This document shows, one piece after another, positions 50,387 through 59,846 of a DNA stretch of 64,000 bases. The notes beneath the pieces were generated by a model. The model did not search any database and was not told the DNA's origin. It saw only the letters and a list, made by a program, of their open reading frames with translations. The first letter of the stretch is position 1. Every line of letters begins with the position of its first letter. The stretch spans positions 1 to 64,000 of the forward strand of contig JANOBD010000212.1 of assembly GCA_031411495.1 (NCBI GenBank). Reading direction: 5' to 3'. This DNA is from JANOBD01 sp031411495 (GTDB taxonomy: Bacteria; Planctomycetota; Phycisphaerae; Tepidisphaerales; Tepidisphaeraceae). A program made the position numbers and the translations under genes.

Positions 50387-51487
50387 TCAGGCCGCCTCTC
50401 GAAGTGAATGCGATCGATCGAGAATCGACTGATAGAGTGATTGGTATCTGTCGATCATCAGCCGGACGTCGAATCGGTCGTCGACCGTCCGGCGTGCGGC
50501 ATCGGCGAATTGATCCGCGCGGGCCTCATCGGCGCGAAGTCGCTGAATCGCCCGGGCCAGTTCGCTCGGAACGCCCGGGCTCACCAGCAGGCCGGTGCGG
50601 TCGTGGTCGATGACTTCCGCATTCCCGCCCACGCGGGTCGCGATCGCCGGCACGCCGCTGGCCATCGCTTCGAGCAGCGAGAGGGAGATTCCTTCGGAGA
50701 GGGACGGCAATACGAACAGGCTGGAACGTGCGAGTAGCGCCGGAATGTCGGCGACCGCGCCGAGGAACGTCACGGCTTCCTGCAGGTTCAATCGTCGACA
50801 AATCGACTCGAGCCGAGTCCGATCGGGGCCTTCGCCGGCGATGTTGAGCCGGACGCCTGCATCCGTCTTTCGCACGATGCGCATCGCCCGCAGCAGCGTC
50901 TCCACATCCTTCTCCGGGCTGAGACGGCCGACAAAAACGATCGGGCCGGCTGCTTCGCGGCGCGAGAAGGGGAGACGGGAGAGGTCGATTCCATTGTGGA
51001 TCGTCGTGAGCCGTTCCCGCGGCAGGCCTTGCGCGCCGGCCAACTCGGTGCTGTCGGCAGAGACAGACACCACGCGATCTGTGCAGCGGCACGCGAGGTT
51101 GAACAGCGCCGTCTGGCGACGCGATGCGCCCAGCCGCTGGCCATGACGCGTGTGGATGATTGCGGAAGCGCCGGCAAAGCGCGCCGCGGGGGCGGCGTAT
51201 AGAAGGGGCTTGGTGTTGTGGGTGTGGACGACGTCCGCGCCCAGCGATTTGAAGATCGAGCGGAGCCGCAGCGGCAGCGACATCTTGATGCCGCTGGTGA
51301 TGTCGAGCGCCGTCACCGGGCAGCCGGCGCGCTCGATCTGCTCTGCGGCGTCGCCGCGCGTGGTGAGCGAGAGGAAGTGAAGCGCGAACCGCGACCGGTC
51401 CGCGTGCTTCGCGAACTCGATCAGGAGCTTTTCCATCCCGCCAAGGTGCAGGCCGACGCTGACATGGATAACGCAGAATGGGCGCAT
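50387..51487 (-). CDS. Glycosyltransferase family 4
   Basis: The start is placed at the ATG at 51487 (MRPFCVIHVSVGLHLGG); a GTG eight codons upstream is possible. The 366-residue enzyme has HVSVGLHLGGMEKLLIEFA at the N-terminus, the HTHNTKPLLYAAPAAR and IIHTRHGQRLGASR blocks of the acceptor domain, TIHNGIDLSRLP, PIVFVGRLSPEKDVETLLRA, NIAGEGPDRTRLESI, LFVLPSLSEGISLSLLEAMA (E-x7-E) and VPAIATRVGGNAEVID. It adds a sugar to the growing unit. Confidence 0.93.
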   Translation of the reverse strand: MRPFCVIHVSVGLHLGGMEKLLIEFAKHADRSRFALHFLSLTTRGDAAEQIERAGCPVTALDITSGIKMSLPLRLRSIFKSLGADVVHTHNTKPLLYAAPAARFAGASAIIHTRHGQRLGASRRQTALFNLACRCTDRVVSVSADSTELAGAQGLPRERLTTIHNGIDLSRLPFSRREAAGPIVFVGRLSPEKDVETLLRAMRIVRKTDAGVRLNIAGEGPDRTRLESICRRLNLQEAVTFLGAVADIPALLARSSLFVLPSLSEGISLSLLEAMASGVPAIATRVGGNAEVIDHDRTGLLVSPGVPSELARAIQRLRADEARADQFADAARRTVDDRFDVRLMIDRYQSLYQSILDRSHSLREAA

Positions 51488-51541
51488 GCGAAGACCGTGA
51501 CCTTTCTTCACGGATTCATCGACGCAACGCGGGAAGAACGT

Positions 51542-52624
51542 TCAAGGTTCGGCCGAGGCACTCTGGAGCGTCGCGGTTCGGTCGGGTGTGAGGTCGGTGA
51601 TCATCGGCCGATGCGGCGAGCCGGCAGCACTGGCGAGCCAGCATTCTCGGACGTCGAATCCGCCGGTCAGCAGGACATGATCGATCCGCACGCTCGATGC
51701 CATCGACACGTGCGTCAGCCCGAAGCCACTGCCGCGTGCGCTCAAAGCGTTGACGAATCGCCCGAAATAGTGCCTGAAAATGGGGCTTTCCCGGGGCGTA
51801 TTGAAGTCGCCGACGATCACCGCGGGCGATTGCAGCGTGGCGAGATACGCATCGATCCTCGCCGATTCAATGTCGCGCTGCTGCGAATTGAACTCCAGCT
51901 GCTCGGCAAAGTTCGCCTGCCCGGCACGCAGGGCCTGCAGCGCCTCGTGAGGCGAAGCCAGATGCAGGTTCACCAGGGTTATCGGCCCATCGGGCGTGAG
52001 CAGTTCGTACGCCTGCGCCGCGCCATATCGGACGACGAACCCCGGCTGCTCGGTCGGCGGCGAGAGCACTTCGCGCGATCGGGTGATCGGGAACCGGCTC
52101 GCGATGAACAGCTCGCCGTCGCGCTGCGTGTACCAGCCCGGCTCATCAAAGAGCACGCCCTCGTGCTTCGATGTCCAGTCCTGCAATGCGATCACGTCGG
52201 GCCTGGTGGCGTGGATCAGCTTGCGGAAGGCCTCCACATCCAGCTGCGAACGATGGATGTTGTAGCTCACGATCCGCAGCGAACCGTCGCTCCGCTGGAG
52301 CGATCCGCCGCCCAGCGAGAACGTGTAGCCCATCACCGCCATCACCAGCACCGCGCCGGACGCCGCAAGTATGACGAGCGATCGGCGATGATAGATCAGC
52401 GCGAGCGGGATGAGGATCGCCAGAGGGACCGCGAGGGTCCACCGCGGCGCAAAGAGCAGAACCGTCGCCGGCCACCACCGGTCGGATGCGGTCCACAGCA
52501 GAGCGGCCGCCCCGCAGATGGCGAGCAGATACGCTGTGCAGACGACCGCGAGCAGCGTTGCAGACCAGCGACGCCGTTCCTTGAGGATCGTGGTTGTCGC
52601 GGCCTTCCGGGTGTTCAAAAGCAT
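51542..52624 (-). CDS. Membrane-anchored endonuclease/exonuclease/phosphatase-fold protein
   Basis: The ATG at 52624 has TTTGGAG about 7 bases upstream, better than the frame start at 52660. The 360-residue product has three N-terminal hydrophobic segments (LLAVVCTAYLLAICGAAALL and onward) and a C-terminal EEP domain: LRIVSYNIHRSQLDVEAFRK, PDVIALQDWTSKHEG, PITLVNLHLASPHEAL, SPAVIVGDFNTPRESPIFRH and SSVRIDHVLLTGGFDV. The Asn and Asp/His residues of the metallo-phosphatase fold are retained. The gene lies inside a polysaccharide operon, where its role is unclear; a lipid or sugar-phosphate phosphatase role is possible. Confidence 0.85.
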   Translation of the reverse strand: MLLNTRKAATTTILKERRRWSATLLAVVCTAYLLAICGAAALLWTASDRWWPATVLLFAPRWTLAVPLAILIPLALIYHRRSLVILAASGAVLVMAVMGYTFSLGGGSLQRSDGSLRIVSYNIHRSQLDVEAFRKLIHATRPDVIALQDWTSKHEGVLFDEPGWYTQRDGELFIASRFPITRSREVLSPPTEQPGFVVRYGAAQAYELLTPDGPITLVNLHLASPHEALQALRAGQANFAEQLEFNSQQRDIESARIDAYLATLQSPAVIVGDFNTPRESPIFRHYFGRFVNALSARGSGFGLTHVSMASSVRIDHVLLTGGFDVRECWLASAAGSPHRPMITDLTPDRTATLQSASAEP

Positions 52625-52640
52625 GCAGTTTCTCCAAAGT

Positions 52641-53900
52641 TCAAACGACAGCGAGCGCACCGGTCTCGGCCGAGTCCCGCATCCAGATCCGAATACAGCA
52701 GTAAGAGAGGACCGTGATCCGCACGAGGTGCCTTACCGGCATTGCAATGCACGCACCGACGATGCCGAGCTGAAGCATCAGGAAAACGGTAATCACGATG
52801 TTGCACAGTGCCGCCGGCGCCAGCGCGCGGGCGTGTGCGGCATCCTCGTGTGCGGCATTGAGCGCGTAACCGATTGAAGCGTCGAGCGCTGCCAGCGGCA
52901 GCGCCCAGATCGAAATCAGGATCACGGTCTGGCACAGCGCAGGTTGCGAGGGAAAGAGCAGCTGCGCGAACCAGCCGGACACCGCCGCGCAAGACATCGC
53001 GATCAGCAACGCCGCGAGCGTGATGATCAATCCATACCGAGCGGCGAGCTTCGCACCGGCGGCACGGTCCCGCTTGAATCGGCTCGACAGCACCGGGTAC
53101 GCCGCCGTGCAGAGCCCGTCAGGGATCGCCAGCAGCCGCGTCGACAGCAGGGTGCCTGCGTTGAAGAAGCCGAATTGCGTGAGCCCGATGATCCGCGGCA
53201 GCAGGATCGATTCGGCATGCGCAGCGGCCGTGTTCAGCAGTTGCTGCGCGGCGAACGCGCGGGCGCGGCGAAGCAGCCGACACGCGGTTGCCGGATGAAG
53301 ATCCATGCCGATTTCACACTCCCGGCGACAGGCGCGAAGCGCGAACACGAGCAGCAGCAATGGCCCGGCGCAGTAAGACGCAGCGATGGCGACCGGCCCT
53401 CCGCCGGCAAGGCTCGCGACGACGCTCAACACGGTCAGCCCCAGGCCCGAGATGAGGCTCATCGCCGCAATCGAACTCGATCGGTGCATCGCCTGCAGCA
53501 CATCCACGAACGTGCTCGCGGCCGCGGTGAGAACCATCGACAGGCCGCACACCGCCACGCAAGCCAGAACCGCGTGCGGATAGCCGAGCAGCCACGCGAA
53601 GAGCAATCCGATCGCGGCGGCGAGAGCGCTCAGCGACAGGCGGGTGCCGAGCTGTTCGGCCAGTGCGGTGCGGAGTTCCTGCGGATGGGAGGCGAGGTGA
53701 CGGATGAACGCGCCGCGCAGTCCCAGGCTCGCGAGCATCGCCAGCGAAGCGATCAGCGCGCTCGCCGTCGTCCACTGGCCGTACGCGTCGGCGCCCAGTT
53801 GGCGGACCACCAGCGCCAGCGCCGGCAGGCTGAGCGCGTTGAGCAGCAGCGGCGAGATCGACAGGCAGATGCCGCCCACCAGGCTCTTCTTAAGCGTCAT
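52641..53900 (-). CDS. Polysaccharide flippase (Wzx/MATE-like)
   Basis: The ATG at 53900 (MTLKKSLVGGICLSISPLLL) has a GGGAGG site upstream. The 419-residue protein is a polytopic membrane protein with about 11-12 segments and the pattern of the MVF/Wzx exporter family: LALVVRQLGADAYGQWTTAS at the start, LILPRIIGL-like LLPRIIGLTQFGFFNAGTLL in the middle, and LDASIGYALNAAHEDAAHAR near the C-terminal half. It should flip lipid-linked repeat units across the membrane. Its start overlaps the GT2 gene end by about 11 bases. Confidence 0.88.
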   Translation of the reverse strand: MTLKKSLVGGICLSISPLLLNALSLPALALVVRQLGADAYGQWTTASALIASLAMLASLGLRGAFIRHLASHPQELRTALAEQLGTRLSLSALAAAIGLLFAWLLGYPHAVLACVAVCGLSMVLTAAASTFVDVLQAMHRSSSIAAMSLISGLGLTVLSVVASLAGGGPVAIAASYCAGPLLLLVFALRACRRECEIGMDLHPATACRLLRRARAFAAQQLLNTAAAHAESILLPRIIGLTQFGFFNAGTLLSTRLLAIPDGLCTAAYPVLSSRFKRDRAAGAKLAARYGLIITLAALLIAMSCAAVSGWFAQLLFPSQPALCQTVILISIWALPLAALDASIGYALNAAHEDAAHARALAPAALCNIVITVFLMLQLGIVGACIAMPVRHLVRITVLSYCCIRIWMRDSAETGALAVV

Positions 53901-54834
53901 GAGCCGCCTCCCGTGGAAGGCCGGCATCCGGCGGCATCACACCCACCAGGCGCAGCAGCAGGACGATCGATCGGCGCACCCGCGCCGCCGACGAGTCAAT
54001 GTGCGACATCGGCAGCGGATAACTCACGAACGACTTAAGCATGCGCAGCAGGGCCGCACGCTGGTGGCCGCTGGAGGAGTAGAGGTGCGACGAGGCGTAG
54101 TAGAACTGTGCGAACGCCCGCCGGCGGAGCCAGCGATCGCCTTGCCAGGAGTCTCGCTCGTCGAGTTTCGCCAGCACGCGGGATAGGCCAGATTCCATCA
54201 CCGCGGCGCGGCGGCTCAGGCTCCCCGCGACCTGACGATAGCCGGTCAGCGGCAGTGGCAAGAGTCCGACGTGCGTGATCTCAGAGGCGCGCTGCCAGTA
54301 GTCGATATCTTCCACGCCGGGCACGTTCACGTCGAACTCGCCGACGTGGTCGATGACGTCGCGCCGGAGAATGACCGACGACGCGACGAGCGGATTCTTC
54401 ACCAACAGGCGCTGGCGCGCAATGATTGTGGTCGACATCGCGTCTCGTTCGACTGGGGTCCACGATCGCACCGGATAGTCCACTACGCCCGTGCCCAGCA
54501 CGCCAACATCCGGCGCGGCCTCGATCGCAGCCAATTGACATTCGAGCTTGGCGGGATGCCACGCATCATCCGCGTCGAGCAGCGCGACCCAGTCGCCGCG
54601 CGCGATGCTCAAGCCGGCGTTGCGTGCCGCTGGTACACCGGCATTATTCTGACGGATGACCTCGATGCGCGAGCCGAATCGGTTTAGCACGTCGGCCGTG
54701 TCGTCGGTCGAACCGTCGTCGATCACGATCACCTGCGTCGGCGGAAGTGTCTGGTTCAAGGCCGACTCGATCGCGTCGGCGACGAATCGCGCGCAGTTAT
54801 ACGTCGGGATGATCACGCTCACCGAACGTTTCAC
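53890..54834 (-). CDS. Family 2 glycosyltransferase
   Basis: The GTG at 54834 overlaps the upstream TGA (GTGA). A much longer open frame running through this gene and to 57066 is an artefact of high GC; only this part is coding in that frame. The 314-residue product begins MKRSVSVIIPTYNCARFVAD, with VIVIDDGSTDDTADVLNRFG, NNAGVPAARNAGLSIARGDW and VALLDADDAWHPAKLECQLA, which are the classic GT2 signatures. Then come GVEDIDYWQRASE and helical C-terminal regions. The sugar and acceptor are unknown. Confidence 0.92.
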   Translation of the reverse strand: MKRSVSVIIPTYNCARFVADAIESALNQTLPPTQVIVIDDGSTDDTADVLNRFGSRIEVIRQNNAGVPAARNAGLSIARGDWVALLDADDAWHPAKLECQLAAIEAAPDVGVLGTGVVDYPVRSWTPVERDAMSTTIIARQRLLVKNPLVASSVILRRDVIDHVGEFDVNVPGVEDIDYWQRASEITHVGLLPLPLTGYRQVAGSLSRRAAVMESGLSRVLAKLDERDSWQGDRWLRRRAFAQFYYASSHLYSSSGHQRAALLRMLKSFVSYPLPMSHIDSSAARVRRSIVLLLRLVGVMPPDAGLPREAAHDA

Positions 54835-56249
54835 TGGCCACCCCCGACGCCGCTGAGCACGCGAATCGCCAGGTAAACCAGCGCCACCGTGAGCAGGCTG
54901 AGCCCGAAAAGTTGCCGGCGAAACGCGCCGTCGAGCACGAGCCGTTGCCGCCGCGGCGCCAGGTTGATGAACGCCGCCGCCAGTGCGAAAACGAGATAGG
55001 TGGAAATGGTGTACCCGCGTGACAGCGAGACGAGCCCGGCCGCGTACCCCGCGATGCCGCCGGCGAGATACGGTCGGACTGCCACCAGCGTCGGATCGCA
55101 CCAAGGAAGGTCGATCTTCAGCACGCCGCGCAGTGACAGCAGGAGCAATCCCAGAAAGCCCGCGCCGCCGACGATTCCCAGCTCGGCGAAGTTCTGAATG
55201 TACGTGTTGTGCGCCACTTGGCCGCACTGCTCCACCTGCTGATCCTGCCCGACGCCGATGAGCGGCGACTGTTTGAAGAGGGTGAGCGAATCGCTCCATC
55301 GATCCAAGCGGGTTTGAAACGTGTCGGTCGGATCGCTCAGATCGACATGCGTCTGTCGACTGCCGGAAACAATCAGAATGACCGGCACCAGCACGCTGGC
55401 GAGCAGAACGGTGCGCATCGCGCCCCATCGCGCCCCGATCGCGACGCCGGCGCCGACCAGCAGTGCCCCCAGCCCGCCGCGCGAATAGGTGAGCGAGATC
55501 GCGTATCCAAAGAACCCGATCGGCAGGCACCAGCCGAGCCGGAGCAGCTTGCCCGGCGTCGTCGCGACGAAGCAGCCGCAGCACGCGATCGCGACGATCA
55601 GAATCAGGCACAGATCGTTCGGGTCGTTGAAGATTCCCGTGCCTACCAGTCGTTCGATAACGCCGTCTTCGCTGAACCGGTCCGACTGGCGGATCGCCGT
55701 CAGGCTCGGCACATCGAGCAGTTTGTCGTACGCGAGGACGGAAAGCGTCGCGAGCAGCAGCGTCGAGGCGCAGAGTGCGAGTGCGAAGAGGCGCAGCCGC
55801 GCAACGGAGTCGACGCATGCGAGCACGATGAGGTAGTAGACGATGATCTTGGCGAACTCGAAGCCGCCGGTCCGGATGCCGTAGAGGTTGCCGTGAAACA
55901 GGTTCGACGTCACGACGGTGGCGCCGAAGGTGAAGAGCAGCAGGGTGAGGGCGCGTGCTCGCGTGTCTCCGTGAAGCTGCTCGACGATCCGTCGCCACGA
56001 GGTGATCAGGCAGAGCGCGATCAGGGTCTGGTAGACGGGCCAGTTCTCCAGCGCGGGGAACAGGTCGGCCGGGCGGACCAGCAGGGCAGAGGTGGCGAGC
56101 GTCAACAGGATGAACCCGGCGCGGCCCGCGGGCTTGGGCAAATAGGTTTCGCGCTTGAGGAAGGGCGAGAAGGCTTCGAGGGGCGCAGCGTTGTCGGCGA
56201 GCGTCGCGCCCGCGATCGGACCGGAAATTGTCGGCGCCGAAAGGTGCAT
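54831..56249 (-). CDS. O-antigen ligase/polymerase (Wzy-like)
   Basis: This 472-residue polytopic membrane protein has about 12 hydrophobic segments, and the loop between the last ones carries the conserved Wzy_C pattern PLIGVGQDQQVEQCGQVAHN and TYIQNFAELGIVGGAGFLGL. FGYAISLTYSRGGLGALLVG is another typical block. Such enzymes polymerise or ligate lipid-linked repeats on the outer face of the inner membrane. The gene is 15 bases after the initiating sugar transferase gene and overlaps the GT2 gene by four bases. Confidence 0.88.
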   Translation of the reverse strand: MHLSAPTISGPIAGATLADNAAPLEAFSPFLKRETYLPKPAGRAGFILLTLATSALLVRPADLFPALENWPVYQTLIALCLITSWRRIVEQLHGDTRARALTLLLFTFGATVVTSNLFHGNLYGIRTGGFEFAKIIVYYLIVLACVDSVARLRLFALALCASTLLLATLSVLAYDKLLDVPSLTAIRQSDRFSEDGVIERLVGTGIFNDPNDLCLILIVAIACCGCFVATTPGKLLRLGWCLPIGFFGYAISLTYSRGGLGALLVGAGVAIGARWGAMRTVLLASVLVPVILIVSGSRQTHVDLSDPTDTFQTRLDRWSDSLTLFKQSPLIGVGQDQQVEQCGQVAHNTYIQNFAELGIVGGAGFLGLLLLSLRGVLKIDLPWCDPTLVAVRPYLAGGIAGYAAGLVSLSRGYTISTYLVFALAAAFINLAPRRQRLVLDGAFRRQLFGLSLLTVALVYLAIRVLSGVGGGQ

Positions 56250-56264
56250 GTCGATTCGGCTCGA

Positions 56265-57089
56265 TTACGCGGCCAGCAGCATCGGGTCTTTCTCGCTTTC
56301 CTCGATGGCGTTGTCGATCGTCGATGGATCGCCGGCCGCCGCTTCGCGGATCGCCGGCTCGTTCACGGGTTCGGCATTGCCCAGCAGGATCCGATTCGCC
56401 GAGCTGCACGCCGATTCGACAAACACCAGCACCGTGCAAAGTGCGATGCGAAGGTCGAGCAGCGGGCCGAGGTTGCGGATGTAGATCAGGTCCTGCTGGA
56501 GCTTGTGAGCGACGTGCGCGAGTTCGCGGTCGGCAGGCAGGCGCATCTGCGCCAGCCCGGTGAGGCCCGGGCGGACGACCAGCCGCTGCGAAAAGCCCGG
56601 CACGGCGACTTCGATCTGCCGCGCGAGCTCCGGCCGCTCGGGGCGAGGCCCGATCAGGCTCATCTCGCCGCGGAGAACATTGACGAGCTGCGGAAGTTCG
56701 TCGAGGTGCGTATCGCGCAGCACGCGGCCGAGCGGCGTGATGCGCGGGTCGTTGTCGCGCGCCCAGATCGCGCCGCTGACCGACTCGCAATTGTGGGTCA
56801 TGGTCCGGAACTTGTAGATGCGGAACGGCCTGCCGTTGCGACCGAGCCGGAGCTGCGAATAGAACGCCGGGCCCGGCGTGTGGAGTTTGACGCAAATCGC
56901 CAGCACGAGAAAGAGCGGCGAGATCACGACCAGCGCAATCGCGGAGGCCACCCATTCGACGATGTTTCGCGCCGACAGATAGGCCCGTCGAGCGCCTGTC
57001 GGTTCGACGGGAACGCGCGACGGACTCGCGACGGCGCGGTTGTGATGAGCGCGGAGCATCTGCCAAGCTGATCGATCCGAAGGGATCAT
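56265..57089 (-). CDS. Undecaprenyl-phosphate sugar-1-phosphate transferase (initiating enzyme)
   Basis: This 274-residue protein is the first gene of the minus-strand polysaccharide operon. It has one N-terminal hydrophobic segment (VEWVASAIALVVISPLFLVL) and the PF02397-type catalytic part: KLHTPGPAFYSQLRLGRNGR, FRIYKFRTMTHNCES, ITPLGRVLRDTHLDELPQLV, NVLRGEMSLIGPRPERPELA and RPGLTGLAQMRLPADRELA. It is a monotopic phosphoglycosyl transferase that starts assembly of the repeat unit on undecaprenyl phosphate. The final 40 residues are acidic. Confidence 0.93.
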   Translation of the reverse strand: MIPSDRSAWQMLRAHHNRAVASPSRVPVEPTGARRAYLSARNIVEWVASAIALVVISPLFLVLAICVKLHTPGPAFYSQLRLGRNGRPFRIYKFRTMTHNCESVSGAIWARDNDPRITPLGRVLRDTHLDELPQLVNVLRGEMSLIGPRPERPELARQIEVAVPGFSQRLVVRPGLTGLAQMRLPADRELAHVAHKLQQDLIYIRNLGPLLDLRIALCTVLVFVESACSSANRILLGNAEPVNEPAIREAAAGDPSTIDNAIEESEKDPMLLAA

Positions 57090-57671
57090 TGCTTAACCCA
57101 TGAGAAGCCTCGATTTGTCAGTAGCGGGCGCAAATTCGGTTCGGGTCCCGAACCCGGAGAAGGTCCGAATCATTCCGCAGGATCAGTGCCGGGGTGGCCG
57201 CGATTGGCGGACCTGCGTTAACGTGAGCTGAAGTGCTGGCGAACGACGGTCCGATGGGCGCGAACTGATACAAGCACTCCGCCGAGAAAAAGGGGTGCAC
57301 GGCGCCGTCCGCCGCTGCAGCAATCCCCTGCGACGTCGCCTCGATCTGAGTTTGCCCCCGGCCAGTGCTTGTACGCGCGCTAACGCAGCCGGTAGAGATG
57401 GAACGTTTTTCAGGAGGTGTAAATGAGCGTGCGAACCGAGCGGGATGTGGCCGCGGGCTGTTGGGAAAGGAACGTCCCGAAATGTCCCACAATGACCCAC
57501 GGGACGGCAAAATCACTTTCCCAGTTTGCCGCGCGGCGGGGGATGAGAGGGAGCGGGAGGAAATGAGAGGGTTTGCGAGTGAACCGCGTAATGCCCAATT
57601 CACCCAGCGCCGCCGCGCTGGCACTGGCGACAAAATGGATAAGATGCCGGGCCATCAGGACGGACCTGCAG
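57090..57671. other. Divergent promoter region, no gene seen
   Basis: About 480-580 bases lie between the sugar-transferase operon start (minus) and the ArnT-like gene (plus). A run CACAATGACCCACGGG near 57489 and short GGGACG/CGTCCC complements are the only structures seen. The region must hold promoters of both units. Confidence 0.4.
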
Positions 57672-59543
57672 ATGAACACCGTGACGACGGCCTCTCTCCG
57701 AACCCGCCCGGCGGATTCCCTGATCACCCTGCGTCAGGCATGGATCGTCGCAGCTCTCCTGTGTCTCGCATACTGGCTTGCCAATGCACCGACACTGATC
57801 TGGACCGAGATGCAAGGCGGCAGCGAAAACCTCGTCATCGGCGCGGCACTCGAAACCGTGCGCGAGGGCCACTGGCTCGTCCCGGAACTCAACGGCGAGC
57901 CCCGCATCGCCAAACCGCCGATTGCCACGTGGGTCGCCGCCGTGGTGATCACGCCGGACCTGTTGGCCGCGCTGGATCATCCCGACGCGGCGGTGCGCGG
58001 CGCTGCATACGATGTGCTGGCGTTTCGCATCCGCGCGACGGCGCTCGCGTTCGCGGCGGCGTGGGCGGCCATCACCGCGCTGCTCGCCCGCCGCTTCGGT
58101 CCCGCCGCCATCATCGCCACCACCGGCGCGATGGTCTCCAACCTCCTCGTGCTGCGTTACGGCCGCGCGGCGACCACCGATCTCCACCTCGCGTTCTGGG
58201 TGACCCTGACCAACATCGGCTTACTGAAGTGGAACCTCGACGGCCCGAGCTTAAAGCGTGGCGCACTAGTCGGCGTGGGGCTCGGACTGGCGTTCATGAG
58301 CAAGGGACCGGTCGCGCTCGCGTTCACCGTCGTGCCCGCGCTCGTGTATCAGCTTTGGCTGCGCATCCGCAACCGCAGGCGAGCGCCCCTGGAGAGTCCG
58401 TCGCCCGCGGGCATGCACCCTCGACAATCGAATTGGCCCCCGGCCGTTCTTGCCACGGTGGTCGCGCTCGCCATCGCGTTGCCGTGGCCCTTGCTGATTC
58501 TCGCGCGCGTGCCACACGTGATGTACCTCTGGTGGGCCGAGGTCTCGCGCGAGGGCGTGACCGATCACACGTGGGACCCGTGGTACACCCACGGGATCCT
58601 CGTCGCGCTGCTGCTGCCGTGGGCGCCGCTCCTGGTGGGCGGCTGTATCGCCGCGGCGCGGTGGCTCATTTGGGAGAATCAGGATCCGACCCGCGAGGAT
58701 GCACACGAACGCGATGTGCGATCACGGCCATACGATGTCGTCGGGACTTCCCGCGAAGGCGAGGCGCTGGTCTTCCATCTGCTTCTGCTCGTGGTCCCGG
58801 TGTTGATCCTCAGCTGCGTACGCGACAAGAGCGACCGCTACCTCGTACCACTCGCAGCGCCGGCCGCGGTTCTCATCGGCTGGATGATGCGCCAATGTTT
58901 CTTCGCACTCGAGGAGAAGTGGCAGGGGATGTCGAGGTGGCGTGCGACGCACTGGACGGCCGTCGCCATCGTGTGCATCGGCTTTCCGATCGTCGCCGCT
59001 GTTCCGGGGTGGACCCATCGCGTCGACGGCGGGCCCTGGCTCACCCGGATACCCGCGACATCGCTGGCCGTGGCCGTCCTGGTGGCCATCGGCATCGCGG
59101 CGATCTGCGAGCGCAGGCGATGGGGCGGCGTCGTCGTGGTGGCGATCACGTGCGTGCTGTCGTGGCTCACCTCGGCCGCGTTCATGTACGGCTACGGAAA
59201 CAGCGCGGACGGCCAATCGAACCTGCGGGAACTGGCCGACTCACTCCGCGCATCGCACGGCGACGCGCCGGTCTACTATTACGACCCGCGTCCAAATCCC
59301 AAGCCGCTTCCCTCGGACCTGGGGATCTACCTGAACCGAACGGTCCGCGTGCTGGCAAAGCCGCAGGACGTCGCGGAAGCCGACGCGGTGATCGTGATGC
59401 TGCAGCGCGAGGCCGAACCCGTTCCGGCGGTGGCGGGATGGCAACTGGTGAACCGATTGCCGACCGGGCGTCGCTGGTGGTGTGATTTCACGCGAGTGCC
59501 GATGTCGCCAACGACGCAGGACGCGCACGCGGTGCGCGACTGA
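57672..59543 (+). CDS. ArnT-like glycosyltransferase (PMT family, GT-C fold)
   Basis: The start at 57672 (MNTVTTASLRTRPADSLITL) is chosen because the first hydrophobic segment follows soon; the frame is open from 57573. The 623-residue protein has about ten transmembrane segments. The periplasmic loop after TM1 has LIWTEMQGGSENLVIGAALE and LVPELNGEPRIAKPPIATWV, which resemble the DE and KPP motifs of ArnT/PMT enzymes. VLRYGRAATTDLHLAFWVTL and the CVRDKSDRYLVPLAAPAAVL block are also typical. The usual donor is an undecaprenyl-phosphate sugar; the acceptor is unknown. Confidence 0.88.
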   Translation: MNTVTTASLRTRPADSLITLRQAWIVAALLCLAYWLANAPTLIWTEMQGGSENLVIGAALETVREGHWLVPELNGEPRIAKPPIATWVAAVVITPDLLAALDHPDAAVRGAAYDVLAFRIRATALAFAAAWAAITALLARRFGPAAIIATTGAMVSNLLVLRYGRAATTDLHLAFWVTLTNIGLLKWNLDGPSLKRGALVGVGLGLAFMSKGPVALAFTVVPALVYQLWLRIRNRRRAPLESPSPAGMHPRQSNWPPAVLATVVALAIALPWPLLILARVPHVMYLWWAEVSREGVTDHTWDPWYTHGILVALLLPWAPLLVGGCIAAARWLIWENQDPTREDAHERDVRSRPYDVVGTSREGEALVFHLLLLVVPVLILSCVRDKSDRYLVPLAAPAAVLIGWMMRQCFFALEEKWQGMSRWRATHWTAVAIVCIGFPIVAAVPGWTHRVDGGPWLTRIPATSLAVAVLVAIGIAAICERRRWGGVVVVAITCVLSWLTSAAFMYGYGNSADGQSNLRELADSLRASHGDAPVYYYDPRPNPKPLPSDLGIYLNRTVRVLAKPQDVAEADAVIVMLQREAEPVPAVAGWQLVNRLPTGRRWWCDFTRVPMSPTTQDAHAVRD

Positions 59544-59581
59544 TTGGGTAAACCAGACGATGGATGTACAAAGCAACCACC

Positions 59582-59610
59582 TTGACAGGGCTCTGAGAAA
59601 GCCCAAACTA
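59582..59610 (+). promoter_or_regulatory. Possible promoter of the tRNA-Arg gene
   Basis: TTGACA at 59582-59587 is a perfect -35 box. After 17 bases comes AAACTA, a weak -10. The tRNA begins about 49 bases further on. Confidence 0.4.
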
Positions 59611-59658
59611 TTCGCCTCGCAGCGAAAGTTGCGACGGCGGCAGCGATGTCGCGGTACA

Positions 59659-59732
<74 letters not shown>

Positions 59733-59738
59733 GTAAGA

Positions 59739-59767
59739 ATCCTCCGCAATTAGCGGGGGATTTTGCA
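59739..59767 (+). terminator. Intrinsic terminator after tRNA-Arg
   Basis: ATCCTCCGC and GCGGGGGAT form a nine-base stem (one G-U pair) around AATTA, followed by TTTGCATTT. It fits termination of the tRNA transcript. Confidence 0.75.
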
Positions 59768-59846
59768 TTTGATGGCCGCTGCTGTCGCTCGGTCAATCTT
59801 GATAGGCTACGTTCCGGCTACGCCCGTCCCATGCTCTGGCTTCGCC

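Noticed and set aside
53890..57066. A 1058-codon open frame on the minus strand.
   Set aside because: Only its last 314 codons are a real GT2 gene; the rest is an antisense-free GC artefact lying over the Wzy-like and sugar-transferase genes, and its residues are Arg/Pro-rich noise.
55209..57071. A 620-codon plus-strand frame opposite the EPS operon.
   Set aside because: It is the antisense shadow of the polymerase and sugar-transferase genes.
57365..59485. A 706-codon plus-strand frame.
   Set aside because: It overlaps the ArnT-like gene in another frame and has an Arg/Gly-rich composition without motifs.
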